From Entamoeba histolytica HM-1:IMSS (lineage: Eukaryota > Evosea > Mastigamoebida > Endamoebidae), in contig NW_001914860.1 in the NCBI RefSeq assembly GCF_000208925.1, forward strand, positions 481,581 through 522,361: a stretch of 40,781 bases of DNA. The letters are read 5' to 3'. Below are positions 29,601 through 36,566 of the stretch, piece after piece. The notes beneath the pieces are model-generated. The model worked only from the letters and a program-made list of their open reading frames with translations. It made no database searches and was not told where the DNA came from. Position 1 is the stretch's first letter. Each line of letters opens with the position of its first letter. A program made the position numbers and the translations under genes.

Positions 29601-32600
29601 AACATAAACTTCAGTAAATCTATTTAAAAATGATTGAGGTAATCCTTTTCTTCCACTACCTTCTCCTAATGGATTTTGTGATGCAAATAATCTAAATGTT
29701 GGTGGACATTTAACTTCAATATTTAACTCTGGAATAAACACTGTTGCACGATGATCTAATAATGAATTTAATCCTTCTAATACACTTTGTGATGCTAAAT
29801 TCAATTCATCTAATAATACCCAACTTCCACTTTTCATTGCTCTTAATAATAATCCATCACACCAACCAAATCCTCCTGAATTTCCTTCTAATGGTAAATC
29901 TGTTCCAAGTAAATCGGAAATATCTGTATGTTCACTTAAATTAATTCTATACAAATGAATATTTAGCATTGATGCTAACATTTCAATAATTGTTGTTTTT
30001 CCTACTCCTGGTGATCCTTCCATTAAAATTGCTTTATGTAATGTCATAGCTCTAAATAAGTGAAGAACATTTGATGTTGTTGTTGGTGCATCAATACAAT
30101 AATTTTGTTGTAAAACTAATGAATTAGTTGGTGATTCTAAATTAAAATCAGATACACAAATACTGTTATTATTAATAATCATTTTTGGTATTTCTGTAAT
30201 AGCTTTCATGCTTTCTTCATTTAAACTTTCTCCACAAAGAATCAATGCATTATTTAATGCTGTCATACAATCTTGAATAACATTTGGTATTTCATTTTTC
30301 AATGAATCAATAACAACTAAATGTGCTCCATGAATAAATTTAAGTTGTGAAGATTGAATCTTTTCACAATTATTCATAAAATCTGTCCATGCAAGACAAT
30401 TTCTAACTGACACTTTCTTTCCATATCTTTGTTCAGACCAAACAAGGAAATTAACAATTCCTTTTGCATATTTTCTTTCTTCTTGTTTCTTAATTTTTTG
30501 TTCAACAATCAATAATAAATCTCCTTCTGCTTCAAATGCTTTAACATAAATCTCTGTGAATCTATTTCTCATTGCAGGACTAAGTTCTCTTTTACCAAAA
30601 TCTCCTCCTGGATTCATTGTTCCAAAAATTCTAAATGTTTCATTGGCAATAACTTCTTCAATATCATTACTTGTTTTTTCTGCAATTGTCATCATTCTTG
30701 ATGGTTCTAATACTGAGTTTAATCTTTCCAAAACAGAATCTTCTGCCATATTAATCTCATCAATTAAAAACATATCACCATTCTTCATTGCTTCAATTAA
30801 TGGACCATCATACCATTTAAATAATGTTCTATATTCTGAAATTAATTTATCTATTTCTTCATTTTTTATTTTATTTAACGTATATTTATTTAATAAAACA
30901 TTTAATGTTTCATCTTCATTAAATAATTTTTTTAATGAATTGTGTAATTTAGTTGTAGTTTGTTCTTTATTTCTTACTGGTCTCATTCCACCAATAAAAT
31001 CTGCTGTTTCTGTGTGTTGATGACAATTTAAAATTTTAAGTTTTTGATTCATTATATGAGCAACAATTTGACATACAGTAGTTTTTCCACAACCAGTTTC
31101 ACCAATTAATAATGCAGGTTCTTTATGTTTCATACATTCAATTATTAAACAGAATAGTCTTCTCATAGAAGGTGTCCAAACAATTTCTTTACAAATTTCT
31201 TGAGCAATAGTAAATTCTTTACAATTATAAATTGTATTAAAATCTAATTTAACTTTTAAATTTCTTTCTAACACTTCTTGTATAATTTGTTTTTCATTTA
31301 CATTTCTCATTTTTTCAGCTAAAATAAAATATCCATCTCTTGCTAATTCTTCATAACTATTTGCATGTCTATCAGCCCATTTAAATAATTCTCTTAATGT
31401 AATAAATGAATGTTTTCCTCCAAAAAATTGTGTCATACTTCTTTGTTTTTCTAAATCCTTTAAAACATTAACTAATTTTTTACAATATGATGGTGGAATT
31501 AATGACCTTTTTTCAAGAATTATTTCAAGTTCATTTTCAGGTATTTCATCAAAATGTAATTCTATAAATCTATTTCTAAATGCTCTTGATAAATGTTTTC
31601 TTCCTCCATATGTATTTGGTGGATTTTGTGTTGCAAATAACATAAATTGTGGATGTGGTTTAACTGTTTCTTGTGTTTCTGGAATATATAATTCTCTATT
31701 AAAGTCTAATAATCTATTTAATGCTTCTAATACTTCAGATGGTGCTAAATTTAATTCATCTAAAACAATCCAATATCCTTTTCTTACTGCTTCTACTAAA
31801 ATACCTTCTTGAAATATTAATTTACCATCTTCTGTTGGAACATAACTTCCAAGATATTCTTGAACATCAGTTTGTTCATGATTATTAACTCTAACCATTC
31901 TATGTCCTGTTGCTTTTGCAAGGTATTCAACTAAACTAGTTTTACCTGCAGATGTAGGTCCTTGAAGTAATATTGGATATCTTTTTGACATAACTATTCT
32001 TGAAATACTTTCTAATCGTTTTTTTGTTGTTTCAGTTAAAATATATTTTTCATCTACTTTTATTTCTTCATCTCCTTTCTCAATAAAATATCCTCCATAA
32101 TTAATATATTCTTTATTCTTTGGTAAACTACCACTGTTATTTGTTTTATTAAATGTTTCATTAATTAACTTTTCCATTATTGGATAACTTATTCTATTTA
32201 ATTGAGTTAAATATGACATACTCATTCCTTCATAAAGTGCTCGTTCAAATCCAAAAAATGGTGTTACATCTGTAATATATTGTAATGCTAAACAAAGTGT
32301 TCTTAATGAAAATAATGGTCTTTGTCCTGCTCCATCAAAGAGTTCATCATGTGCAAGTTGTTTCGCTTTTAAATGAAATTGAACAATTTTTTCAGCTGGT
32401 GGTTGAACACCAATTCTATTTAAATAATCCCTAACTAACATTTGTAAATCATTTCTTTCAATAATTTCATCAAATTGAATTGGATGAAATCTTGATTTAA
32501 TACCTGGTGCAAGATCTTTCTTTCCAACATCAGTTGGTGGATTCATATTAGCAAATAATCTAAAATTTTTATGTCTTGGAATTGGTGTTACATCTCCTAT

Positions 32601-34166
32601 TTCAGTTAATAAAATTGATTCTCCATCAAGTAATCCTGATATTCTTTCTAATGTATCATGTGATGCTAAATTAATTTCATCAAGAAGAATCCAATATCCA
32701 TTTCTTAATGCCTTAACTAAATCTCCTTCAATAAAACTAAATGCAAATCCACTTTGTTTATTATTTATTTGTTCTTTATATTTTCTTGCTTTATTACTTA
32801 TATTATTCCAATGTTCTCTAATAGATGTTTCCATTGTTTTAATTTTTTTATCAACCATATCACATGCTTTAATAATAAGAGTTAAAAATCTATTAAAGTC
32901 TTGTTTTTCATATGCACTATTTAATTGATTAATAAATTTTTCATTAGAATTTCTTGCAAATACATTATTAAATTCTTCAATAAATTCAATTCTTAATGGA
33001 TGACATAATAATTTTAATTGAACTGGTTTAAATCCTCCAACAAGATCACTTGATTCTGTTTGTTGATTTAAATTATAAACAATAAGCTTTTGATTTAATA
33101 AACTAGCTAATTGTTGAATCATAGTAGTTTTACCAGTACCTGTTTCTCCAACAAGTAATATTGGTTCATCATTAATAATACAGTCAGCAATTTTTTCCAT
33201 TAACACTAATGAATGTTGTGTTTTAGAAAATGGAAATGGGTTTTCTGGTGGTGGTGGAATAGGAGGTGGATTTCTATTTAATTTAATATGACCAATTGTA
33301 ATTTCTTTATTATTTATTTCTATTATTGGTTTATATCCATTTAACATAAAATCAATTGATGGAATTTGAATTGTTTGTGCAACTACTTGAAGTATTTCTA
33401 TTCTTCTTTGAAGTTCATTTGAAAGATAAACACTATCACATTCAAAAAGAAGAATATGTTTTAATTGAGTAGTGACTTGATTTAATTTAACTTCAAGAGG
33501 AATTTTTTGTTCAACTCTTTTACAAAATGATAATAATTGACGTAAAGTACCAGTAATTCCTTTTAATTTTATTGTTTCATGACATTGTAAGATTGTTGGT
33601 ATAATAATTTGAATTCTTTGATAAAGACAAAGTAATAATTGAGTTAATTCTTCTTTTTTCATTTCTGGCATTGAAACAATAGTAAAGTGTGAAGAAAGTA
33701 TTGAATGAAATGTATTTATTTTCATTCCTCCTTTATGAAGAGTACGTGTGCCTATTAATCTGAAATTAGGATGAACAGTAACACTTTCTGATCTATTTGG
33801 AATAAAAAATGTTCTTGTTTTTAATAATGGTAAAATTAATGAAATAACATCTGGTGGTGCTGTGTCTACATCTTCTAATAAAAACCAATATCCTTCTTTT
33901 ACTGCTGTTGTTAATGAACCATCTTTCCATTTAAATTCACTAAAACTATCACTTGTAATATATGAACCAATTAATGCTTTTGCATCTACATCATCTCCAA
34001 AATGAACTGAAAGCATTTTCATATGTTGTTGTTCTGCAATATATTTTAATAATGAACTTTTTCCACATCCTGGTTCTCCTTCTAATAATATAGAATTAGA
34101 ATCTTTAAGTAATCTCTCTATGATTAATTCAGTATTATGAAAGGGAGTTATAACAAATGGTTTCAT
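20688..34166 (-). CDS. MDN1: Midasin (Rea1/Mdn1), AAA ATPase of 60S ribosome assembly
   Basis: A single 13.5-kb frame encodes 4,492 residues, shorter than yeast (about 4,900) and human (about 5,600) midasin. Six AAA modules carry Walker A motifs near residues 30 (G-E-P-G-C-G-K-S), 339 (G-E-T-G-T-G-K-T), 732 (G-P-T-S-A-G-K-T), 1,020 (G-E-T-G-C-G-K-T), 1,383 (G-S-P-G-V-G-K-T) and 1,701 (G-D-S-H-C-G-K-T). Walker B is D-E in modules 2-5 but E-D-V-D in module 1 and E-N-V-N in module 6, so those two may not hydrolyse ATP. A long helical linker (about 2,000-3,650) leads to a very acidic low-complexity region (about 3,670-4,190), then the C-terminal MIDAS domain with D-D-S-Q-S near 4,287 and L-S-D-G-R near 4,395. 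Midasin acts in the nucleus, pulling Ytm1- and Rsa4-type factors off pre-60S particles. No intron is needed. Confidence 0.97.
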   Translation of the reverse strand: MKPFVITPFHNTELIIERLLKDSNSILLEGEPGCGKSSLLKYIAEQQHMKMLSVHFGDDVDAKALIGSYITSDSFSEFKWKDGSLTTAVKEGYWFLLEDVDTAPPDVISLILPLLKTRTFFIPNRSESVTVHPNFRLIGTRTLHKGGMKINTFHSILSSHFTIVSMPEMKKEELTQLLLCLYQRIQIIIPTILQCHETIKLKGITGTLRQLLSFCKRVEQKIPLEVKLNQVTTQLKHILLFECDSVYLSNELQRRIEILQVVAQTIQIPSIDFMLNGYKPIIEINNKEITIGHIKLNRNPPPIPPPPENPFPFSKTQHSLVLMEKIADCIINDEPILLVGETGTGKTTMIQQLASLLNQKLIVYNLNQQTESSDLVGGFKPVQLKLLCHPLRIEFIEEFNNVFARNSNEKFINQLNSAYEKQDFNRFLTLIIKACDMVDKKIKTMETSIREHWNNISNKARKYKEQINNKQSGFAFSFIEGDLVKALRNGYWILLDEINLASHDTLERISGLLDGESILLTEIGDVTPIPRHKNFRLFANMNPPTDVGKKDLAPGIKSRFHPIQFDEIIERNDLQMLVRDYLNRIGVQPPAEKIVQFHLKAKQLAHDELFDGAGQRPLFSLRTLCLALQYITDVTPFFGFERALYEGMSMSYLTQLNRISYPIMEKLINETFNKTNNSGSLPKNKEYINYGGYFIEKGDEEIKVDEKYILTETTKKRLESISRIVMSKRYPILLQGPTSAGKTSLVEYLAKATGHRMVRVNNHEQTDVQEYLGSYVPTEDGKLIFQEGILVEAVRKGYWIVLDELNLAPSEVLEALNRLLDFNRELYIPETQETVKPHPQFMLFATQNPPNTYGGRKHLSRAFRNRFIELHFDEIPENELEIILEKRSLIPPSYCKKLVNVLKDLEKQRSMTQFFGGKHSFITLRELFKWADRHANSYEELARDGYFILAEKMRNVNEKQIIQEVLERNLKVKLDFNTIYNCKEFTIAQEICKEIVWTPSMRRLFCLIIECMKHKEPALLIGETGCGKTTVCQIVAHIMNQKLKILNCHQHTETADFIGGMRPVRNKEQTTTKLHNSLKKLFNEDETLNVLLNKYTLNKIKNEEIDKLISEYRTLFKWYDGPLIEAMKNGDMFLIDEINMAEDSVLERLNSVLEPSRMMTIAEKTSNDIEEVIANETFRIFGTMNPGGDFGKRELSPAMRNRFTEIYVKAFEAEGDLLLIVEQKIKKQEERKYAKGIVNFLVWSEQRYGKKVSVRNCLAWTDFMNNCEKIQSSQLKFIHGAHLVVIDSLKNEIPNVIQDCMTALNNALILCGESLNEESMKAITEIPKMIINNNSICVSDFNLESPTNSLVLQQNYCIDAPTTTSNVLHLFRAMTLHKAILMEGSPGVGKTTIIEMLASMLNIHLYRINLSEHTDISDLLGTDLPLEGNSGGFGWCDGLLLRAMKSGSWVLLDELNLASQSVLEGLNSLLDHRATVFIPELNIEVKCPPTFRLFASQNPLGEGSGRKGLPQSFLNRFTEVYVNKMTTNDMEYIIRTIYPVIPQQIVNALIQFIEKLEENICQKKLFGRKGSPWEFNLRDILRFCKLYIEYSSNIENEIHNGKLNTLTFIYNTIFGHRFREIKDQQYAFEIWRSCIGTLNTFIQEESNDYSITQESFRIGEVEMERRYCIEKKAEMNYLLPKQLSVMKGIMKGINNRWLISLIGDSHCGKTSIVRNIAQLTGHIMKEFSMNTSVDTIDLIGGYEQMDFERHRRSFLQDIKDVMMVCNNEKAKEIYQMLLCCVKAKDLENTRRNCIFEDVEMKIIKELNQCINDDFLKEGISHIEILQKKKAIGSFEWVDGIVVKCMQRGYWLMMENVNFCNPTVLDRLNSLFEPNGYLVLNERGVSSDGTPIVIKPHKDFRVIFTSNPINGEISRAMRNRALELFVPSLDDIDIERILVGFNLSIETVRFMLDIHKQCENVSLLHLIRWGKYVGNYGVEALKEGFNTFYVTITSDEKEQERKQSIYEQQQKQKINDEDIVTYDILANTQIKQMNEFIENISIGVLLSKMSVIIPYIYTQFKCDGMSTETNGLNDVLIEALKCYQIEDKMEGNEVISTVMQMIDEKESTQFITILQHLVPNEKLSVLLQIKSILLTVPSKWIKAMLMFVLLIKSLEEKEKQNENNNTIISRSSRKVANVYSKYLVLEQSYCEFLNSVDKTIDSIHELSEQQAFSLLVLRVLFSTIGFCTEINIQKYIILCVLLRSIHPVYIEMTNALFKQYCVDETLIGRLWSHFSQEFYPKHTKEFTELIPSIQKTYDDDSVKTLALLFDSCFRDVVTTIQLPEQQKETYLTPLYNFLKNISVINDVVNNNESTYNPFVYAYQNKQKNDSIYTIPLLSESLGALWKTLPSLPFLPKSNQLKGVSLLYQSVIPRARAYFISNGILDVFSIPTQISLLKDIKNISINSNGDVNSIINKFIVMIQTSLIDIFNTIVNSQQPLEQSIQMISPKLTEYYNNSIRLIQENNEKQEGINLYRYGCFIYNCFMMPCIDPMEYPKYFIEVANSRITIVSTQMETLIKTRALIFGVGFEMFEKFLKTVKDNIENEKEQYNNNVKERNSDIPYEQLYQEFRLFTTSNGNYNKINELFNSIENINDIPSLIGIISHETMWQEQTEFFIEHIQNEYPLFRDITIPILFGLYLLKTGIRIELFKKILKHLRNDNAEKILKSVIAFPVNSDDINEEVSCIGDFILQHIEQNNNSFNNTILKILFVNMEKGYKGDVNGAVKTIVPLLRLMVALKNAEEEEKRRIEEEEAQQFKYKTKTNELAIDEDKEEEEYREEFPDFFADIQDLLQQQSLDIPNTTPIISDKPKKKKARSWITDEDVQFILGFIENVLNEKESNQLFDETMEERNEVFKNMLAEYFDNKDIPLPKEFDWISSPFHTVFIHTKTDLLIHPKEEKLIDLNKDGCVHEIIELMNVLDQLYNHVCKLLEEFPENEMLVKINSIVDRIRGYPKTAPLMKYLVTLHVLFGELQNWQNVAAQYVSLQEEMNRVALVIQKWRSWQLKSWNKLSDNIIEKHKCNARGWFVNVWKMVQEYIASEGNEQYELQFLESMNQFVYKCNYGQFNERIHLLEILIKLTQKIFEINGNNQWNKVNVMFIQIKEYYSLFKTRINEQIEQSIKPIIEKIKDFIKLTKWNDINYAKLQDQTEKSNRKLFAFTKEFDNLLKESIQPIVQSETFESNPSEIEKVQAPEFVPLGILEKINKGNGDRVQEIKYYINKIKTLHSKTLRKCVEDITFKDRDGLKWLELFEDELIGRVKELQETKGKEGVVLKKRALLDVIEMLEGYHLSHSRKTVNLDDISLEMVLRKPCKIEGNIPLIQKINEYHFKTISKFQLFNKVKINASNDLNGKEIEYTQNYVNNLYDMCMKQSSEIRKMQNFVNYLKKVLSILSHDEEKFSKVSHLTLLRNYVFLSRIENVLEDSILVEESLREKFNGMKEKIQKNREVFKNIMEETVLEGNHFMTTKMIENIKSMTNDGKNMISVIEQEIKNIGFNNSQNVLLILKSLKEIDTTIEEEFSSSNKINEMLEECLITCQILFKASSQLNEEENDSFPSIHSFILAGNGVHNNLKEMTENCLTTNTKYMKELLTNVEHVLEDHYITSLHIHKSVRKFTVMCLNTFGTLYKDGFCNQEEKEDDGKQEKGEEFITDGVGMAEGKGINDVSKEIKDQEQLTGLKGEKQQEQNKDEKQDMDKGFDMQDDFDGEEYDEEPNEDGNNKDQEEEDVDRDQIMGDVDKDKREIVDAEMWDKEDNDKSMEEENAIGKGMKGEAEGMGSEEEGNVKEEKEKKKEEHQEQAMEEGNDEKEEKGEEQQEEGQDVEETEKLQTLPGKEQIEEENQEEGGEDDEFKMNEEGEENMSIEEENNNENEEEEQGDQFDIDALNKSDEEAKSVEEEKADGENEDMVETKELEQDLAGDMNQNQDNGKGDMNEERKNNEEVEAEHTPMDAYGVEENTGMKSNAKIDSTQQKEGEGSGNNEENNTKVGDGEGHVNGNSKKEQQELRKVQQEKKGNGDTQNHIEDLTMTEEQKVVDGQKSGDDKDEYVVDETAQQQTIAPAKEEMNIEKMEEEKTGEGEKKNMIEKKERKEEDMKENQQVDGIMEEDTNDVVEKEKVNEQYIRERVIEESTEKNNIFNVAFKENTNDKEMVIEEGEKKQLIDEINEEKIIEIGESEKQQWSMYESKTNQSAMELCEKLRIVLEPSLASQMKGDYRTGKKINMKKVIPYIASGFKKDKIWLRRTRAQKRDYQILVAIDDSQSMIINNAGEMALETVALLSSALTKLEVGELSVVRFGEDVKCVQKFGTTFNEEDGARIVKEFQFNQNNTDMVKLMKSLYVYLHESGLVCQRYNPSIELDVKQIIFILSDGRFSDKKGISKILRDFSSMKTFVVFIVLDNPSNESILEMKSVNFENGQVNVEHYMDTFPFPHYIILHDLNTLPNVLAEALRQWFEMTTQN

Positions 34167-34379
34167 ATAAAATTAATGTTATTTAGTCCTTTTCTTCTTT
34201 TTTCTCATTATCTTCACTTTCAGTTATTTCTTTAAAACCCTAAAATTTACTTCTTTCATTTCTTATAAATTGAAACAAAAATGACTTATATAACAATAAT
34301 TTACTTTATTAAAAATCAATGTGAGAAAGAAAGAAAGAGAAAATTTGATTCAAGCCTATCAATACACATAATGATGCAA
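34167..34379. other. Short spacer upstream of midasin
   Basis: 213 bases between the 3' end of the SANT-like gene and the midasin start, both on the minus strand. It must hold the terminator of the first and the promoter of the second. It is pyrimidine-rich on the plus strand (purine-rich for the genes); no standard core element is clear. Confidence 0.4.
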
Positions 34380-35676
34380 TTAATATTGTGGTTGATATCT
34401 TATGTTTGTTTGTTGTTGTGGTATTTGATTCATTCCAGGGTATGTTGGGAATTGTTGAATATCAGCCAATTCTGGTGGGAGGTTTAGAGCTAGTGATAAG
34501 AATGGTAAACGTGCAGGTTTTGCTAAGGTATCAGTCATACTTAATAAATTTTTAATATTTGAACCAAATGTTATAAGCCATTGACGATCTAAAGAAAGAA
34601 GATCTTGAGTTTGTAATGAAATTTCAATAGATGCCAATACTTGTTCATTATTATCTACAAGTTCTTTAATTTGATCTTCTATTTCATTTGAATTAATTAA
34701 AGGTTGTTGAATATTTTTTTCTATTTCTTTTGTTTTTCTTTTTCTTGATGGTTGTTTTTTTGTTTTATCATCTTTCTCTATTTTTGGTATTTTAGGTTTC
34801 TTTTTATTATCTAATTTATCTTCTGCATTAGGAATTTGTTGTTGTAAAGGTATTGTAATTGGAACATTTAATTGTGTTTGTTGTTGAGATATTGTTTTAT
34901 TTATTGGATTAATTTGAGAATATTGTTGATAATGAATTGGTTGTGTTTGTTGTTTTGTTTGTACAAATGTTTGGATTTGATTTCCAATTTCTTGCATTAT
35001 TGGTTGATTCCCAGGAGTAATTTGACCAATTTGATTTGATCGTTGTAGTTGAGTTGAAGTGTTGATAGGTTTTATTTGTAATTGTTGTTGAAATATTTGA
35101 TTAGATGATGGTAGTGGATGAGTTGGTGTTTGTTGAATAATAGGAATAGTATTTTGAATTTGTTGAGGAATAGATGATTGTCCTTCTTGTTTAATTTGAG
35201 GTTGAAGAGGACGAACTGAATGAAGTGTTTGAATTTGGTGATTAATTTTAGGAATTTGTTCTCTATATTCCGGATATTTTTGGTATGTAGAAATTGTAAA
35301 TGGTTGATATGAACATTGAACACAAAATTCTTCCCAATTTTGTTTTTTACCACCTGCAACCCATTTAATTCTATTTAAAATTTGTTGTGATGATTTATTT
35401 GGAAATAATGGTTGTAATTTATATAACATATCAGCATTTTCTAAGAAATTGGTTCTACCATTTCATTAATCTATTTCATTGTTGTTGGTTTTGTTTTCTT
35501 AATAAAACAAACGTTTTCATTTGTTGATCTAATAATTGATTTTCTTCTTCAGTCCATTGTGGAATAGTCCCAACAGACCTCTCATTTTTAATTGGAATTT
35601 TAGGTTGTTGTTGTGTAGGTGTTTCAGGATTATCATTTTTGAAATTTGAATTTATAGTAACACTAGGAAAGCTCAT
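34380..35676 (-). CDS. Gln-rich nuclear protein with SANT/Myb-like domain, one intron
   Basis: Exons 35,676-35,513 and 35,454-34,380 join in phase 2 to give 412 residues; the 58-nt intron (35,512-35,455) begins GTTTGT and ends GGTAG. The join produces the continuous block W-T-E-E-E-N-Q-L-L-D-Q-Q-M-K-T, T-N-F-L-E-N-A-D-M-L-Y-K-L, then S-S-Q-Q-I-L-N-R-I-K-W (about residues 40-90). This has the three-helix, tryptophan-bounded shape of a SANT/Myb-like domain. A conserved-looking N-W-E-E-F follows. The middle (about 100-260) is very rich in Q, P, I and N, then comes a basic, nuclear-localisation-like patch K-K-P-K-I-P-K ... R-K-R-K-T-K. The C-terminus has a helical block with L-L-S-L-D-R-Q-W-L. 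I do not recognise the family; a chromatin or transcription adaptor role is inference. Confidence 0.72.
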
Positions 35677-35904
35677 TAAAATGGTTATAGTTCATTTTAT
35701 TCTCTTTTTCTCATAATATCATATTTTATTAATTTTTTTACTATAATTATTAATTTAATTTTTTTCATTGATTGTCATAAACATTTTTAATCTTTCTTTA
35801 CCATTATTATTATTTATTTAATATATTTTAAACTACGTGGATTCATTATTTATTCATTTGACTTATAAAAGAAGAATGAGAAAAAACCTCAAACAAAGAA
35901 ATAA

Positions 35905-35925
35905 TGTTTAAAGGAAGAATGAACT
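35905..35925 (+). promoter_or_regulatory. Entamoeba-type core promoter: TATA-like and GAAC elements
   Basis: TGTTTAAAGG (35,905-35,914) matches the TATA-like consensus and AATGAACT (35,918-35,925) is a perfect GAAC element. They stand 30-50 bases before the ATG at 35,955, the geometry known for E. histolytica genes. This is the clearest promoter in the window and supports the genus assignment. Confidence 0.8.
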
Positions 35926-35954
35926 TATAAAATACAGAAGAGTAATACAGTGAC

Positions 35955-36566
35955 ATGGCTACTCGAAGTGTCGTTATGTATCATTTTGAAATTTCTAAGA
36001 AAGTAAATAAAAGAATTCAATTTTATGGAAAGTCAATAACTGCAAGTGAAGTAATTGGTGAAATTCTTAAACAACGTAAAGACTCATTTGATAGAGATGA
36101 ATTGCATATTTTTGATGTACAAACAGGACATGAGTATGTAGGAAGTGATTCAATAACTAAAAATACATATTTATGTGTTAAACGACTTCCTCGTTCAGCT
36201 CGACAAATGGTAATAAAAAAAATTCGGAAAGTTGATTCATCTGTTAAACCTACTAAACCACTTCCCATAACATTAGAACAACCAATTGTTTTAACTGAGG
36301 AACAAATTGCTAAGAAAAAGGCAGAAGAAGAAAAGAAAAAAATTGGAAACGAGAAAAACTCGTTACTTTGTGAATGTGGTAATTTACTTAAAGGTGCTGT
36401 TATTTGTTTAAACTGTGGTGACACGATTTGTGAAAAATGTCTTGAAAAAGGTATTTGTCCTTCTTGTAATGAAGAAGTGAACGAAGACAACACTTCTCCT
36501 AAGCAAGAGGTGAGAGATTGTGTTGAAGAATTTATAAAGAAATATCCTGATTTTGTAGAGAATTGA
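35955..36566 (+). CDS. Minimal DWNN + RING protein of the RBBP6/Mpe1 family
   Basis: The 203-residue protein starts with a ubiquitin-like DWNN domain (about 5-80): V-M-Y-H-F-E-I-S-K ... I-Q-F-Y-G-K-S-I-T ... E-L-H-I-F-D ... Y-V-G-S-D-S-I-T-K-N ... L-C-V-K-R-L-P, which parallels the N-terminus of RBBP6. A charged linker follows, then an eight-cysteine zinc finger: C139, C141, C151, C154, C159, C162, C168 and C171. This is a C4C4-type RING like that of RBBP6, with the family's trailing S-P ... V-R-D-C-V-E-E-F-I helix. Yeast Mpe1 and RBBP6 belong to the cleavage and polyadenylation factor and act as ubiquitin ligases. The CCHC zinc knuckle that normally lies between DWNN and RING is absent, as is any C-terminal extension. 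The first cysteine pair is C-x-C rather than C-x2-C. Confidence 0.88.
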   Translation: MATRSVVMYHFEISKKVNKRIQFYGKSITASEVIGEILKQRKDSFDRDELHIFDVQTGHEYVGSDSITKNTYLCVKRLPRSARQMVIKKIRKVDSSVKPTKPLPITLEQPIVLTEEQIAKKKAEEEKKKIGNEKNSLLCECGNLLKGAVICLNCGDTICEKCLEKGICPSCNEEVNEDNTSPKQEVRDCVEEFIKKYPDFVEN

